Positions 35,565-44,386 of a stretch of DNA of 64,000 nt are shown one piece after another (position 1 is the first letter of the stretch; each line of letters starts with the position of its first letter). The notes beneath the pieces were generated by a model, which worked only from the letters and a program-made list of their open reading frames with translations, did no database searches and was not told the DNA's origin. The DNA comes from Lysinibacillus fusiformis (GTDB taxonomy: Bacteria; Bacillota; Bacilli; Bacillales_A; Planococcaceae), in contig NZ_CP041696.1 in NCBI RefSeq assembly GCF_007362955.1, positions 248,001 to 312,000 of the forward strand. Reading direction: 5' to 3'. The translations under genes and the position numbers were made by a program.

Positions 35565-36131
35565 ATGGTATTTCGACCACCTTATCCGTTTCAAATGTAT
35601 CCCGGCGGCATGGGTATGCCCATGCAAATGCCAATGCAAATGCCTACACCTACACCGATGCCACAACAATCCTTTTTCCCACCCGGAGGCTTCCCTACTC
35701 AACCACGAATTCCTGGTGGCTTCCCTATTCAACCGCGAATTCCAGGTGGCTTTCCAATGTCCGGTGGTGGGATAGGGTCATTTGGAGGGCAAATGCCAAT
35801 GCCACCTGTGCAAGAACCTTCAAAAATAGGTTCATTTTTACAATCAGCGAATAATTTATTCAACTCTGCCAAAACGTATACCCCTTATATTCAGCAAGCA
35901 ATGCCAATGGTGAAAAATATCCCATCTCTTTTAAAATTGTATAAAGGGTTTCAGGGTCTCCCAGCTGCCGGGGCTGTTGCAGGAGCTAGCGCTGTAGAAA
36001 CCAAGGCAGCTACTACAGGCGATAGCGCAAGTTCAGCTAGAAGTAGGCGTTCTTCACAACAAAATACATCATCATTTACACCACGTGAACCGCTTCCTTC
36101 CAAACCACGTATTTTTCAGCCACCTATGTAG
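35565..36131 (+). CDS. yqfQ: YqfQ/VrrA-family repetitive protein
   Basis: 188 aa. The N-terminal 90 residues are low-complexity and rich in Pro, Gly, Met and Phe, with a PMQM run and repeated GGFP-x-QPRIP units. A conserved helical part follows (SKIGSFLQSANNLFNSAKTY, KNIPSLLKLYKGFQGL), and the tail is basic and Ser-rich. This layout and the neighbouring ispH match B. subtilis YqfQ and the VrrA-like protein of B. anthracis; the function is unknown. There is no signal peptide. The ATG is seven bases after AAAGGAG. The repeats could expand or contract by slippage, which makes this a possible strain-typing locus. Confidence 0.82.
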   Translation: MVFRPPYPFQMYPGGMGMPMQMPMQMPTPTPMPQQSFFPPGGFPTQPRIPGGFPIQPRIPGGFPMSGGGIGSFGGQMPMPPVQEPSKIGSFLQSANNLFNSAKTYTPYIQQAMPMVKNIPSLLKLYKGFQGLPAAGAVAGASAVETKAATTGDSASSARSRRSSQQNTSSFTPREPLPSKPRIFQPPM

Positions 36132-36261
36132 TTTAGTAAAGTAATAAAATATGGCATGATAGAAATCAAATAATCGCCTAGTTTATGCTATCGTTTGTTG
36201 AGCTGACACAATATACAGTTTTGGTGTAATTGTCTCAAGACTTAATTGATATAACGTTTCT

Positions 36262-36290
36262 TTGTATTCGCCGTCCCTGTCCGTTATAAT
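36262..36290 (+). promoter_or_regulatory. SigA promoter of ispH
   Basis: TTGTAT (36262-36267), a 17-bp spacer and TATAAT (36285-36290). The -10 lies 33 bp before the start codon of ispH. Confidence 0.8.
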
Positions 36291-36322
36291 GTAGATACGT
36301 AAGCTTGAAAGGAGTCACAACC

Positions 36323-37291
36323 ATGCAAGTATTAAAAATTAATCCACGTGGCTATTGCTACGGCGTTGTTGATGCGATGGTAATCGCACGTAACGCCGCA
36401 CTAGATAAATCATTACCGAGACCTATCTACATTTTAGGGATGATCGTACACAATAAACATGTCACTGATGCCTTTGAAGAGGATGGTATTATCACATTAG
36501 ACGGCGACAATCGCTTAGAAATTATTGAACAAGTTGAAACAGGCACTGTTATTTTCACTGCGCACGGTGTTTCACCTGAAATTCGTGAGATTGCGAAACG
36601 TAAAGGCTTAGTATCCATTGATGCCACATGTCCTGACGTAACAGTTACCCACGATTTAATTCGTGAAAAATCGGCTGAAGGCTACGATATTATTTATATT
36701 GGTAAGAAAGGCCATCCCGAACCAGAAGGAGCAATTGGCGTTGCACCAGACCATGTCCATTTAGTACAGTCTTCCACTGATATTGACGCATTAAACTTAA
36801 CCAATGATAAATTATTAGTAACGAACCAAACGACAATGAGTCAGTGGGATGTTGCACATTTAATGGATAGTTTAAAAGAGAAATTTCCTCATATTGAAGT
36901 GCATAAAGAGATTTGTTTAGCTACTCAGGTACGTCAAGAGGCAGTTGCTAAGCAAGCAGGGCAAGCCGATTTACTAATTGTAGTTGGGGACCCAAAATCA
37001 AATAATTCGAACCGTCTAACACAAGTGTCAGTTGAGATTGCTGGAACACCGTCTTATCGTATTGCGGACGTTTCTGAGCTAAAAATCGAATGGTTAAAAG
37101 GAATTGATACGGTAGCAGTTACTGCTGGGGCATCTACGCCAACACCAATTGTAAAAGAAGTTATTACATTCCTTGACCAATATGATGATAATGACGAAGC
37201 AACGCATTCAATCAATCGTACAGTCACACTTGACAAAATCTTACCAAAAATTAAAACGCCAAAGCCTGTTGAAAAGATTATGCCCTACTAA
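36323..37291 (+). CDS. ispH: 4-hydroxy-3-methylbut-2-enyl diphosphate reductase
   Basis: A 322-aa iron-sulfur enzyme of the last step of the MEP isoprenoid pathway, giving IPP and DMAPP. The three cluster Cys are in [20 protein letters not shown] and [11 protein letters not shown]. Other signatures are [21 protein letters not shown] and [12 protein letters not shown]. The true start is ATG at 36323, with GAAAGGAG eight bases upstream; the in-frame TTG six codons earlier lies inside that site. In B. subtilis it follows yqfO; here it is far from yqfO but still next to yqfQ. Confidence 0.96.
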   Translation: MQVLKINPRGYCYGVVDAMVIARNAALDKSLPRPIYILGMIVHNKHVTDAFEEDGIITLDGDNRLEIIEQVETGTVIFTAHGVSPEIREIAKRKGLVSIDATCPDVTVTHDLIREKSAEGYDIIYIGKKGHPEPEGAIGVAPDHVHLVQSSTDIDALNLTNDKLLVTNQTTMSQWDVAHLMDSLKEKFPHIEVHKEICLATQVRQEAVAKQAGQADLLIVVGDPKSNNSNRLTQVSVEIAGTPSYRIADVSELKIEWLKGIDTVAVTAGASTPTPIVKEVITFLDQYDDNDEATHSINRTVTLDKILPKIKTPKPVEKIMPY

Positions 37292-37321
37292 TTAACTTCA
37301 GGTGAATGACTAAATTTTAAA

Positions 37322-37371
37322 AGAAGCTGTCTAAAAAGGAAGCGAGCATACTTTTTAGACAGCTTTTTCTA
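37322..37371 (+). terminator. Terminator of ispH
   Basis: AAGCTGTCTAAAAAG (37324-37338) pairs with CTTTTTAGACAGCTT (37351-37365), followed by TTTCT. Confidence 0.85.
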
Positions 37372-37433
37372 TTAGAAAGGGGGTATTTCAGTCCTTTGTT
37401 TCTACCATACGAACTTCCTCAAACACGCAGCAA

Positions 37434-37474
37434 AAAAAGTTGCCCACCTAACGACCGATGAGGCAACTCCTTTT
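37434..37474 (-). terminator. Terminator of dctR
   Basis: AGTTGCC and GGCAACT form a stem directly after the dctR stop. On the minus strand it is followed by TTTTTTTGC. Confidence 0.6.
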
Positions 37475-38175
37475 TATTTACTAAAGTAATAATTTATAGG
37501 TCGGCCGATGCCTCCATAGTGCACATCCATGGTTATTTCTTCTTGCTTCTCTAGATAATCTAAATAACGCCTTGCCGTTACTCGTGCAATACCAACGCCA
37601 CTCGCAACTTCTTCTGCCGAAGCACCATCCACTGTTTGTAAATAATGCACCACTTTTTCAAGGGTCGCCCGATTAAAACCCTTTGGCAAATTTTTTTCGT
37701 ACTTCAAGATATTTGTCTGCTTGACCTCTCCATGGCCACCATGATAATGGAATAATTGATCGAGCTCCCCTTGTGTTAACTCTTGCTCCGTCTGCATTCT
37801 CTTCTTAAAGCGCTTATAATTCTCAAGGGTTCCTTGCACGCGCTCGAATGAAAATGGTTTCATAATATAATCAAAGACACCGAGATGTAATACCTGCTTC
37901 ACCGTCTCCATATCATTAGCTGCAGTTACGGTAATGACATCGACATGCATTTTAAATTCACGAATTTTATGCAAGCTTGTAATCCCATCCTGCTCCGGCA
38001 TGAAAATATCCATAAATACTAAATCCGGTTGGAGAATACTAATTTGCTCTAAACCTGTAACACCATTTGCGGCTTGTCCAATTACCTCAAATCCTTCGAC
38101 CTTTTCAATAAACTGGCGATTAACCTCCCGCACCATGGGATCATCTTCTATTAATAATACCTTTAAAAGCGTCAC
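37474..38175 (-). CDS. dctR: Response regulator for C4-dicarboxylates (DctR-like)
   Basis: 233 aa, CitB/DcuR family. The receiver domain has LLIEDDPMV, the phospho-Asp in LVFMDIFMPEQDG and the Lys in DYIMKPFSFERV. The C-terminal helix-turn-helix is SAEEVASGVGIARVTARRYL. The kinase dctS lies 61 bp upstream in the same direction, and the binding protein and transporter genes are divergent, matching the B. subtilis dctBSRP (ydbEFGH) set. The start is GTG with AAAGGAGG seven bases upstream. It should activate dctP, and perhaps dctB, in response to fumarate, succinate or malate. Confidence 0.9.
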   Translation of the reverse strand: MTLLKVLLIEDDPMVREVNRQFIEKVEGFEVIGQAANGVTGLEQISILQPDLVFMDIFMPEQDGITSLHKIREFKMHVDVITVTAANDMETVKQVLHLGVFDYIMKPFSFERVQGTLENYKRFKKRMQTEQELTQGELDQLFHYHGGHGEVKQTNILKYEKNLPKGFNRATLEKVVHYLQTVDGASAEEVASGVGIARVTARRYLDYLEKQEEITMDVHYGGIGRPINYYFSK

Positions 38176-38236
38176 CTTCAGCCCTCCTTTCAACTTGTAT
38201 CACAGACACTTCACTTTCACGAAAAAAACCTGTTGC

Positions 38237-39844
38237 TTAATGAAGATAAAACGTTATTAAAAAACTTGTTCCTTTATGGGGTTCACTTATCACTTCAATA
38301 TCACCATGTCCTTTGTGAACAATTTCTTTTATCAAATAGAGTCCAATACCTCTACCCTTCTTTTCCTTTGTTGAAAAACCATTATCAAAAATATGAGCTT
38401 TTACCTCATCTGCAATGCCAACGCCATTATCTGTGACTAATATCGCAAGCACATCGTCTTCCTCATCAACTGAAACGTGAACAATTTTTTCTCCAGTTGG
38501 CATATCTTTTAATGCATCAAAAGCATTTTCTATTAAGTTTCCAAATAAAATAACAAAATCATGATGATCTAGATTTTTTGGAAATGTTGATAGATGGCTC
38601 GCTCGATCAATTTCTAACGTAATTCCTTGCTCTTTCGCATAAGAAATTTTACTAAGGAGGAGACCAGAAATATTTTCATTTTTAATACGTTCATTTAGAA
38701 AATTGGTGATTTCATCATGTTCTTCCTTCACTTGTGTTAGGTAGGAAAGGGCCTGTGCATGATGACCTAGCTGCAAAAGCCCTGCAATGGTATGCAATTT
38801 ATTTTTATGCTCATGTGTTTGTACACGCAGGGCCTGCACAAATGCCCTAACTCCGGTTAATTCCTCCGCGAGCTGTTTCACTTCCGTGCGATCCTTAAAC
38901 ATGGCTACTGCCCCAACAGTAATCCCGTTTACCTGTATCGGAATTCGATTACTCATAATACTATGATCATTAATATATAGCTCACGATTGTAGATAGGGC
39001 GATCTAAAGCTAAAATTTCAGGCAATCGTGTATCTGGTAACACCTCAAAAATTTTCTTGCCAATTAGCGTCGCTGGTCGCTTAGATACCCCTAAAATTTC
39101 ACAGGCCTTTTCATTGAAAATTGTAATTGTTAAATCATTATCAATCGCAATAATTCCTTCATGCATAGCGTTAAATGTTTCGGTTCGTTCCACATACATT
39201 TTAGCAATTTCATGTGGCTCTAATCCAAACATCTGTTTTTTCATATGAAGCCCTAAGGTATGAGCACCCCAAGCACTAAATAGAAGTGATAATAGTATTG
39301 TAATGAATAGTTCTTTTTGGATAGAGTGCAGTAACTCAGCGACAGTTAACACACTATAACCTACAACGACTACACCAATTTGGTGACCATCATTGCTCAT
39401 AATCGGTACGAAAGCCCGTACCATCTCTCCATGTTCTCCATGCGCAATTGATGTATAATAATGTTCAGAAAACGCTGCGTTTAAATCACCAGATTGTGAA
39501 ATTCCACCGATTTCTTCCGTACTCGGATGCGAATATTTACGTCTTTGCATATCAAGCACAACAATATACTGAGCACCATTTATATCCCGAATTTCTTCCA
39601 CGACAGGATTAATATGTTGTGTCGCCATCACAAAATTATCATTGGAAATATAGGTTTTCAATTCTGGTAACTGCGATACTGTTTTTGCCACGAGAAATGC
39701 CTGATTTTCAAGCTTATCTTTCTGCTCATTCATCACAAATCCTAACAAAAAAGTACCACCTATACTAAAGGAAACAATGAGTATAAAAAAAGTAAGAGAC
39801 ATGATTTTTCTCTGCATGGATAACTTATGAAATTTCAAGCTCAT
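38237..39844 (-). CDS. dctS: Sensor histidine kinase for C4-dicarboxylates (DctS-like)
   Basis: About 535 aa, CitA/DcuS family. Two membrane helices (about 16-37 and 170-190) flank an extracytoplasmic PAS-like sensor (FVMATQHINPVVEEIRDING). A cytoplasmic PAS domain follows (AMHEGIIAIDNDLTITIFN). The kinase core has the phospho-acceptor box QTHEHKNKLHTIAGL and an ATPase domain with NLIENAFDAL, DNGVGI and GRGIGLYLIKEIV. The start may be ATG at 39844 or TTG at 39838, both after GGGAGG; TTG has the better spacing. A longer frame extends upstream but contains no binding site. It faces dctB across an 85-bp gap. Confidence 0.9.
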   Translation of the reverse strand: MSLKFHKLSMQRKIMSLTFFILIVSFSIGGTFLLGFVMNEQKDKLENQAFLVAKTVSQLPELKTYISNDNFVMATQHINPVVEEIRDINGAQYIVVLDMQRRKYSHPSTEEIGGISQSGDLNAAFSEHYYTSIAHGEHGEMVRAFVPIMSNDGHQIGVVVVGYSVLTVAELLHSIQKELFITILLSLLFSAWGAHTLGLHMKKQMFGLEPHEIAKMYVERTETFNAMHEGIIAIDNDLTITIFNEKACEILGVSKRPATLIGKKIFEVLPDTRLPEILALDRPIYNRELYINDHSIMSNRIPIQVNGITVGAVAMFKDRTEVKQLAEELTGVRAFVQALRVQTHEHKNKLHTIAGLLQLGHHAQALSYLTQVKEEHDEITNFLNERIKNENISGLLLSKISYAKEQGITLEIDRASHLSTFPKNLDHHDFVILFGNLIENAFDALKDMPTGEKIVHVSVDEEDDVLAILVTDNGVGIADEVKAHIFDNGFSTKEKKGRGIGLYLIKEIVHKGHGDIEVISEPHKGTSFLITFYLH

Positions 39845-39929
39845 CGCCTCCCTCTTACTATATTTTAGTTTACTCCATATGTTAGAATAACAAAAACATA
39901 AGAAAATACGAATCAATTGGGTGTAATAT

Positions 39930-40979
39930 ATGAAAAAATTTATAATCGGAACAATAGCAACCGCGTTACTGTTAACAATTTCCATAAGCATACAACAAGG
40001 TTTACTATTTGCAAAACCGCTTCCCTATGATGATGAACAAAAGGGTTTGGATACACAAATTACCATTCACTTAAGTCATGTCGTAGCCGAAAATACACCG
40101 AAAGGGCTAGCAGCAAGTAAATTTGCTGAGCTCGTCGAGGAAAAAACAAATGGTGAGGTTAAGGTACATGTTTATCCAAACGCCTCGCTTTTTAATGATG
40201 AAAATGAGTTTAATGCTATACAAAGCGGAGAAGTTGAAATGATTATTCCCACTTTTTCAAAAATGACATCTTATGTACCCAATTGGCAAGTACTCGATCT
40301 ACCTTATCTTTTCAATACAGATGATGAAGTGCAAAAGGTACTAACAGGCCCAATCGGTGAACAATTATTAGAGGAGCTTGAGCCCTACCATGTAAAGGGT
40401 CTTAGTTTTTGGCATAACGGCTTCAAGCATATAACTGCAGTCGATTATCCTATTCATACTTTTGAAGACTTAAAAGGTTTACGTGTACGCACAATGCCTA
40501 GCAAAGCACTTGAAAGACAATTCGCGTCGGTTGGTGCGACCCCCATCCCCATTTCCTTTAGTGAGGTCTTTACTGATTTAGAATCAAACTCGATTGATGC
40601 ACAAGAAAATACAGCGTCCAATATTTACTCTAAAGGTTTTTACAAAGTGCAACAACATATGACTTTAACAAAGCATGGCATTTTAGGGTACGCTGTTTTA
40701 ATCAATGAAAAGTTTTGGAAATCACTGCCGACAAAAATTCAAAAGGATATTGAGGAAGCTATGGTGGAAACGACAGATTGGCAATTTGAACAAGCTGTCC
40801 TCATGAATGAAAATGATTTACACAAACTAGAACAACAAACTGGCTTTGAAATTTATGATATGAGTGAACAGGAACGTCAACGCTTTAAAGAAAAACTTTC
40901 ACCGGTCTATGACTATTACCGGACAAATGTCGAAAATGCTAATATACTCAATGAAATGCAAAAGATTGTTTCTCCTTAA
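39930..40979 (+). CDS. dctB: C4-dicarboxylate-binding protein (TRAP DctP-type fold), DctB-like
   Basis: 349 aa. An N-terminal signal sequence or anchor (about 4-26) is followed by a DctP-family solute-binding domain: HLSHVVAENTPKGLAASKFA, FHNG-like FWHNGFKHI, GLRVRTMPSKAL, and GATPIPISFSEVFTDLESNS, with the Arg that binds the carboxylate. There are no TRAP permease genes (dctQ, dctM). Together with the divergent dctSR pair and the downstream DAACS symporter, this matches B. subtilis DctB, which serves as a co-sensor rather than as part of a TRAP transporter. It probably ends at the hairpin at 41037. Confidence 0.88.
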   Translation: MKKFIIGTIATALLLTISISIQQGLLFAKPLPYDDEQKGLDTQITIHLSHVVAENTPKGLAASKFAELVEEKTNGEVKVHVYPNASLFNDENEFNAIQSGEVEMIIPTFSKMTSYVPNWQVLDLPYLFNTDDEVQKVLTGPIGEQLLEELEPYHVKGLSFWHNGFKHITAVDYPIHTFEDLKGLRVRTMPSKALERQFASVGATPIPISFSEVFTDLESNSIDAQENTASNIYSKGFYKVQQHMTLTKHGILGYAVLINEKFWKSLPTKIQKDIEEAMVETTDWQFEQAVLMNENDLHKLEQQTGFEIYDMSEQERQRFKEKLSPVYDYYRTNVENANILNEMQKIVSP

Positions 40980-41015
40980 TTGAACCTCTCACAAGTGTTC
41001 TCGTCGAATCCATAA
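40980..41015. repeat. Short dispersed sequence, copy A
   Basis: TTGAACCTCTCAC, GTGTTCTCG and GAATCCATAAA recur in the same order at 49611-49658 (TTGAACCTCTCAC, ATGTTCTGG, GAATCCATAAA). Both copies lie at the 3' side of a gene and just before a terminator. Confidence 0.5.
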
Positions 41016-41036
41016 ATACTTTTGGTCATTAATGAT

Positions 41037-41067
41037 AAAACCTCACTTTAAAGTGGGGTTTTATTAT
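41037..41067 (+). terminator. Terminator of dctB
   Basis: AAAACCTCACTTT runs directly into AAAGTGGGGTTTT (one G-U pair), then TATTATTT. Confidence 0.7.
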
Positions 41068-41232
41068 TTGTATTATAATAGTTCACCAAAACGCTCCTCT
41101 ACTATAAAACAGCTTCAAACCCCTGCCATTATTGAATTTTATTAGACATCATCAAAAAATGAACAAAATGAACAATAGAAACTTTTCGGTCATAAAAACT
41201 ATTGTCGGAAAATTTCAGCTATGATAGCCACA

Positions 41233-41246
41233 TGAAAACGCTCACA
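41233..41246 (+). promoter_or_regulatory. cre site (CcpA operator) before dctP
   Basis: TGAAAACGCTCACA fits the consensus TGWAANCGNTNWCA at every defined position. It lies 34 bp before the dctP start codon, downstream of the likely promoter, a position expected to repress transcription when preferred sugars are present. Confidence 0.75.
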
Positions 41247-41280
41247 AAATATTCATCAACTTTTTAAGGGGGAGAGTTTA

Positions 41281-42543
41281 ATGCGTATTAATTTTAAAAA
41301 TTTAACTGTACAAGTACTGATTGCGATCGTGCTCGGTATTATTGTCGGTGCTGTGTTCCCAGAATTCGGCGCTAGCTTGAAAATATTAGCAGATATTTTC
41401 ATCAAATTAATTAAAATGTTAATTGCACCTATTATTTTCTTAACAGTTGTTATCGGGATTGGTAGTATGGGTGACTTAAAAAAGGTGGGTAAAATCGGTG
41501 GGAAGGCACTTATTTATTTTGAAATTGTGTCTACGTTTGCACTCGCAATCGGCTTACTCGTTGTTAATATTGTCCAACCTGGTAAAGGCTTTGATACAGA
41601 TGCTGCAAATGGTGCAGATGTATCACAATATACGGAGCAGGCTGCTGCCGCAGAGCATGGAATTGGCGCATTTATCATGCAAATTATTCCTGATAATGTT
41701 GTTGGGGCACTTGCGAATGGCGAGTTATTACCAGTGTTATTCTCGGCTGTATTATTCGGTTTAGCGGCAGCTGCGATTGGCGAACCAGCCAAACCAGTGA
41801 TTAAGTTTTTTGAACAAGTAGCAGATATCTTCTTTAAGATCGTAAATATGGTAATGAAAGTTTCACCAATTGGTGCATTCGGTGCCATGAGTTACACAAT
41901 TGGGAACTTTGGTCTTAAATCACTTGGTAATTTAGGTTTCTTAATGTTATCAGTCTATATCACAATGTTTATATTCATTATTTTCGTTATTGGTACCATT
42001 ACACATTTCTACGGCTTTAAAATTACAAAATTCATTAAATACATTAAAGATGAAATTTTCATCGTTATTGGGACATCCTCTTCTGAATCTGCGCTACCTT
42101 CGATGATGCGCAAGTTAGAAAACTACGGCTGTTCGAAACAAGTTGTTGGACTAGTTGTACCAACTGGCTATTCATTTAACTTAGACGGTACATCTATTTA
42201 CTTATCTATGGCGGCAATTTTTATCGCACAAGCGTATGGTGTCGAATTAGATATTTGGCATCAGATTACATTGCTTGCCATTTTAATGCTAACTTCTAAA
42301 GGAGCTGCCGGTGTAACAGGCTCAGGATTCATTACACTTGCTGCTACACTTGCTGCATTCCCAATGATACCTGTTGAAGGGATTGCTTTGTTAATCGGTG
42401 TTGACCGTTTTATGTCAGAAGCTCGAGCTGTCACAAACTTAATCGGTAACGGAGTGGCTGCAGTAGTTGTTTCTAAAATGGAAAAAGAGTTTGACCCTGA
42501 ACAGGAAAAACGCGCACTTGCAGGTGAAGTAACGATAAATTAA
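41281..42543 (+). CDS. dctP: Dicarboxylate:cation symporter (DAACS family)
   Basis: A 420-aa member of the glutamate/C4-dicarboxylate:cation symporter family with eight helices and two re-entrant loops. Signatures are the Ser-rich GTSSSESALPSMMRKL, the VVPTGYSFNLDGTSIYL motif with substrate and cation contacts, and KGAAGVTGSGFITLAATL. An Arg in RFMSEARAVTNLIGN supports carboxylate substrates. The length matches B. subtilis DctP (421 aa), imported substrates being succinate, fumarate and malate. The ATG follows GGGGGAGAG. Expected control: activation by DctR and catabolite repression through the cre site. Confidence 0.92.
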   Translation: MRINFKNLTVQVLIAIVLGIIVGAVFPEFGASLKILADIFIKLIKMLIAPIIFLTVVIGIGSMGDLKKVGKIGGKALIYFEIVSTFALAIGLLVVNIVQPGKGFDTDAANGADVSQYTEQAAAAEHGIGAFIMQIIPDNVVGALANGELLPVLFSAVLFGLAAAAIGEPAKPVIKFFEQVADIFFKIVNMVMKVSPIGAFGAMSYTIGNFGLKSLGNLGFLMLSVYITMFIFIIFVIGTITHFYGFKITKFIKYIKDEIFIVIGTSSSESALPSMMRKLENYGCSKQVVGLVVPTGYSFNLDGTSIYLSMAAIFIAQAYGVELDIWHQITLLAILMLTSKGAAGVTGSGFITLAATLAAFPMIPVEGIALLIGVDRFMSEARAVTNLIGNGVAAVVVSKMEKEFDPEQEKRALAGEVTIN

Positions 42544-42650
42544 CACGTTAATCAATGGGGGCTTTCTTCATCCCCTACAAAAAGTTTTTGATCGTTACTA
42601 CATTTAAAAGTTTTAATTACCCTATTGGAAAAATAAAATAAAAATAATGC

Positions 42651-42703
42651 GAAACCTCCAATCTAGCTTGCACGTATAGAGTAAGTAGATTGGAGGTTTT
42701 TTC
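42651..42703 (+). terminator. Terminator-like hairpin containing the ribosome binding site of the next gene
   Basis: AAACCTCCAATCT (42652-42664) pairs perfectly with AGATTGGAGGTTT (42687-42699) and is followed by a run of Ts ending one base before an ATG at 42704. The right arm contains GGAGG, the ribosome binding site of the 42704 gene. The structure can therefore end dctP transcription and can also hide that site. Confidence 0.75.
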
Positions 42704-43240
42704 ATGGCTATATTTACACTTACATATCCAAAACCATTTGATAGTTGTTCAAATTTACCGATTGTTAACGAGCACAACGAAGCCGTTTGCGTACTTCAAA
42801 AAGTTGAACGTTCGACTGTAGGGAACGTGCTTAATACAGTGCTTCTGATTACCACGCAGGATTCACTTCCACAACGTTATGAAACATGCTCTACTACAGG
42901 AGAATTACTTTTCCAAGTGCAATCGACTCTGCTAACGAAAGGCGTAAGTCACCAACTAATCATGCCAGATGGAAGTACTCTACCCATCCAACGAAAAACT
43001 GTGCAATTAATGGAATCTTCCTATTCCTTTACAATGGATGGTCTGGTGTTTCGCTTTGAAAAGGACTTCACTTCAACGGCTTATTTATATTGCAATGATG
43101 AAAAAATTGCCAGTGCGAGTGTCGTAGAAAATGGCATTGTACGGGAAGGTATTGTCTATACACTCTTCCAATCAGACGATACATTATTCGTGGCGTTACT
43201 AGCTTCACTTTACCAATCACTATTTGTGGGAAGTAACTAG
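42704..43240 (+). CDS. Hypothetical protein, possibly tubby/LURP-like beta protein
   Basis: 178 aa, soluble, with alternating beta-strand pattern. Pieces such as GELLFQVQSTLLTKG, SYSFTMDGLVFRFEKDFTS and TAYLYCNDEKIASASV resemble proteins of the tubby C-terminal/LURP-one fold (YxjI type), but the match is by pattern only. There is no membrane segment or catalytic motif. GGAGG lies seven bases before the ATG and is buried in the right arm of a terminator-like hairpin, so expression may depend on RNA folding. The gene is followed 51 bp later by ywbE and may share a transcript with it. Confidence 0.65.
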   Translation: MAIFTLTYPKPFDSCSNLPIVNEHNEAVCVLQKVERSTVGNVLNTVLLITTQDSLPQRYETCSTTGELLFQVQSTLLTKGVSHQLIMPDGSTLPIQRKTVQLMESSYSFTMDGLVFRFEKDFTSTAYLYCNDEKIASASVVENGIVREGIVYTLFQSDDTLFVALLASLYQSLFVGSN

Positions 43241-43291
43241 CTTCGTTTTATGCTATAATTCAAATCATTCTACACAGTTGTGAGGTAAAGT

Positions 43292-43489
43292 ATGAACGGA
43301 CAAAATCGAAAAGATATATACCCTGGTCTTGAGGTCCACATTATTCTTAAAAAAGATCAGCGGTCGGGCATAAAAACGAAGGGCATTGTAAAAGATTTAC
43401 TGACAAATTCTGCTTACCATCCACATGGTATAAAGGTTCGCTTAACTGACGGACAAATTGGCCGTGTTTGTGACATTCTACAAAAATAA
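43292..43489 (+). CDS. ywbE: YwbE family protein (DUF2196)
   Basis: A 65-aa basic beta protein: RKDIYPGLEVHIILKKDQRS, then KTKGIVKDLLTN, HPHGIKVRLTDGQIGRV. This is the YwbE signature and the whole protein is the domain, of unknown function (small, SH3-like, possibly RNA-binding by charge). GTGAGGT precedes the ATG. A terminator follows at once. Confidence 0.88.
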   Translation: MNGQNRKDIYPGLEVHIILKKDQRSGIKTKGIVKDLLTNSAYHPHGIKVRLTDGQIGRVCDILQK

Positions 43490-43490
43490 G

Positions 43491-43529
43491 ATAGCTGGTT
43501 ATCTCAAATTGAGGTAACTAGCTTTTTTA
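43491..43529 (+). terminator. Terminator of ywbE
   Basis: AGCTGGTTATCTC pairs with GAGGTAACTAGCT (one mismatch), then TTTTTT. Confidence 0.75.
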
Positions 43530-43690
43530 CTTTCTAGTGACTAATGTAGCCTGCTGGAATCATTAAAAACATTTCGTAACACGAAATACATTCGCTTGGC
43601 TATGACCTTTCTGCGCCCCTCTTCAAAAAAGGCATCCACTGAGGTGGGCTCATACTTTATTTAACATTAATTTCTCAAATACAACGTCTT

Positions 43691-43903
43691 TTATTTTTTA
43701 CACTTGAAAGAATATTCACTTGAGAAATTATTATGGATTTCTAATATGACTTCTCCACCCATTTCATTGCAGCGAGTAATAGCCAAATTTATTTGTTTAG
43801 TATTGAAATAACTCGATGAAATCGTTAAAAAAGCGACACCAAATAAAGCGATAACTAAAATCCATAAAACTTGTGTAAAATACTTATTTCTAAATATAAT
43901 CAT
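43691..43903 (-). CDS. Small membrane protein with two-Cys tail, paralogue 1
   Basis: 70 aa. One N-terminal membrane helix (about 11-29, VLWILVIALFGVAFLTI) is followed by a hydrophilic tail of 40 residues. The tail pattern, C-x3-GGE, then NF-x-SEYSFKCKK at the very end, recurs in the 74-aa protein at 45663-45887, so the two are paralogues. The outer tail probably contains a disulfide between its two Cys. The family is not known to me. The start ATG has AAGGGGTG upstream. Confidence 0.65.
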   Translation of the reverse strand: MIIFRNKYFTQVLWILVIALFGVAFLTISSSYFNTKQINLAITRCNEMGGEVILEIHNNFSSEYSFKCKK

Positions 43904-44216
43904 TTTCAGAACACCCCTTAATTAAATTGAACAACTAAACTACCTATTTACTTTAATACGTTTGAAATAATTCTAAGTTCCAAATATTTATAAATTTACC
44001 ATATAAAATTAACAAAAATCCATCTATGCTTATTGAAGAAAACTACACCGTTAGTTTAAGTACATTTCTTCACAATCTTTATAGTGATAAAATCATAAAA
44101 ATCCAATATAAAATCATCTCTCCACTAAGAATTTTATAGAGGGGAGATGATTATAATCAAACTTTTTTATACAAAATCCTAAGTAGCAATTACGTTCAAA
44201 AAATTAACTAAAAAAA
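43904..44216. other. AT-rich intergenic DNA with one stem-loop
   Basis: No gene. An inverted repeat of 12 bp (AATCATCTCTCC at 44112-44123 with GGGGAGATGATT at 44141-44152, one G-U) lacks a clear T-tract and is not obviously a terminator. Confidence 0.5.
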
Positions 44217-44380
44217 GACCGTTCCAAAATTCTTTCAAACAATAACAATTGTTTCTTATTTTGTAAAAATAAACTTACCTTCCCGCAAGAGTCTGTTGCG
44301 GATTTTTACTTTTTTTATCAAAAAAATAGCATGCCATGAGTACTACTCATAGCATACTATTTTTCACTTTTTTACAGCCC
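44217..44380. repeat. Dispersed intergenic repeat, copy 2
   Basis: It shares the ordered blocks listed for 18759-18930 (AACAATTGTTTC, CCCGCANGAGTCTG, GCGGATTTTTAC, CATACTATTTTT, ACAGCC). It lacks part of the central GC-rich section of copy 1 and has extra AT-rich sequence. It abuts the 3' end of the FMN reductase gene and may act as its terminator. Confidence 0.6.
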
Positions 44381-44386
44381 AAATCT

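Noticed and set aside
35469..35854. Several open frames on both strands over the start of yqfQ
   Set aside because: They arise from the repetitive Pro/Gly/Met-coding sequence of yqfQ; only the 35565 frame has a ribosome binding site and a conserved C-terminus.
39930..42543. Complete TRAP transporter
   Set aside because: Only the binding protein is of TRAP type; the membrane protein is a DAACS symporter and no dctQ/dctM exists.
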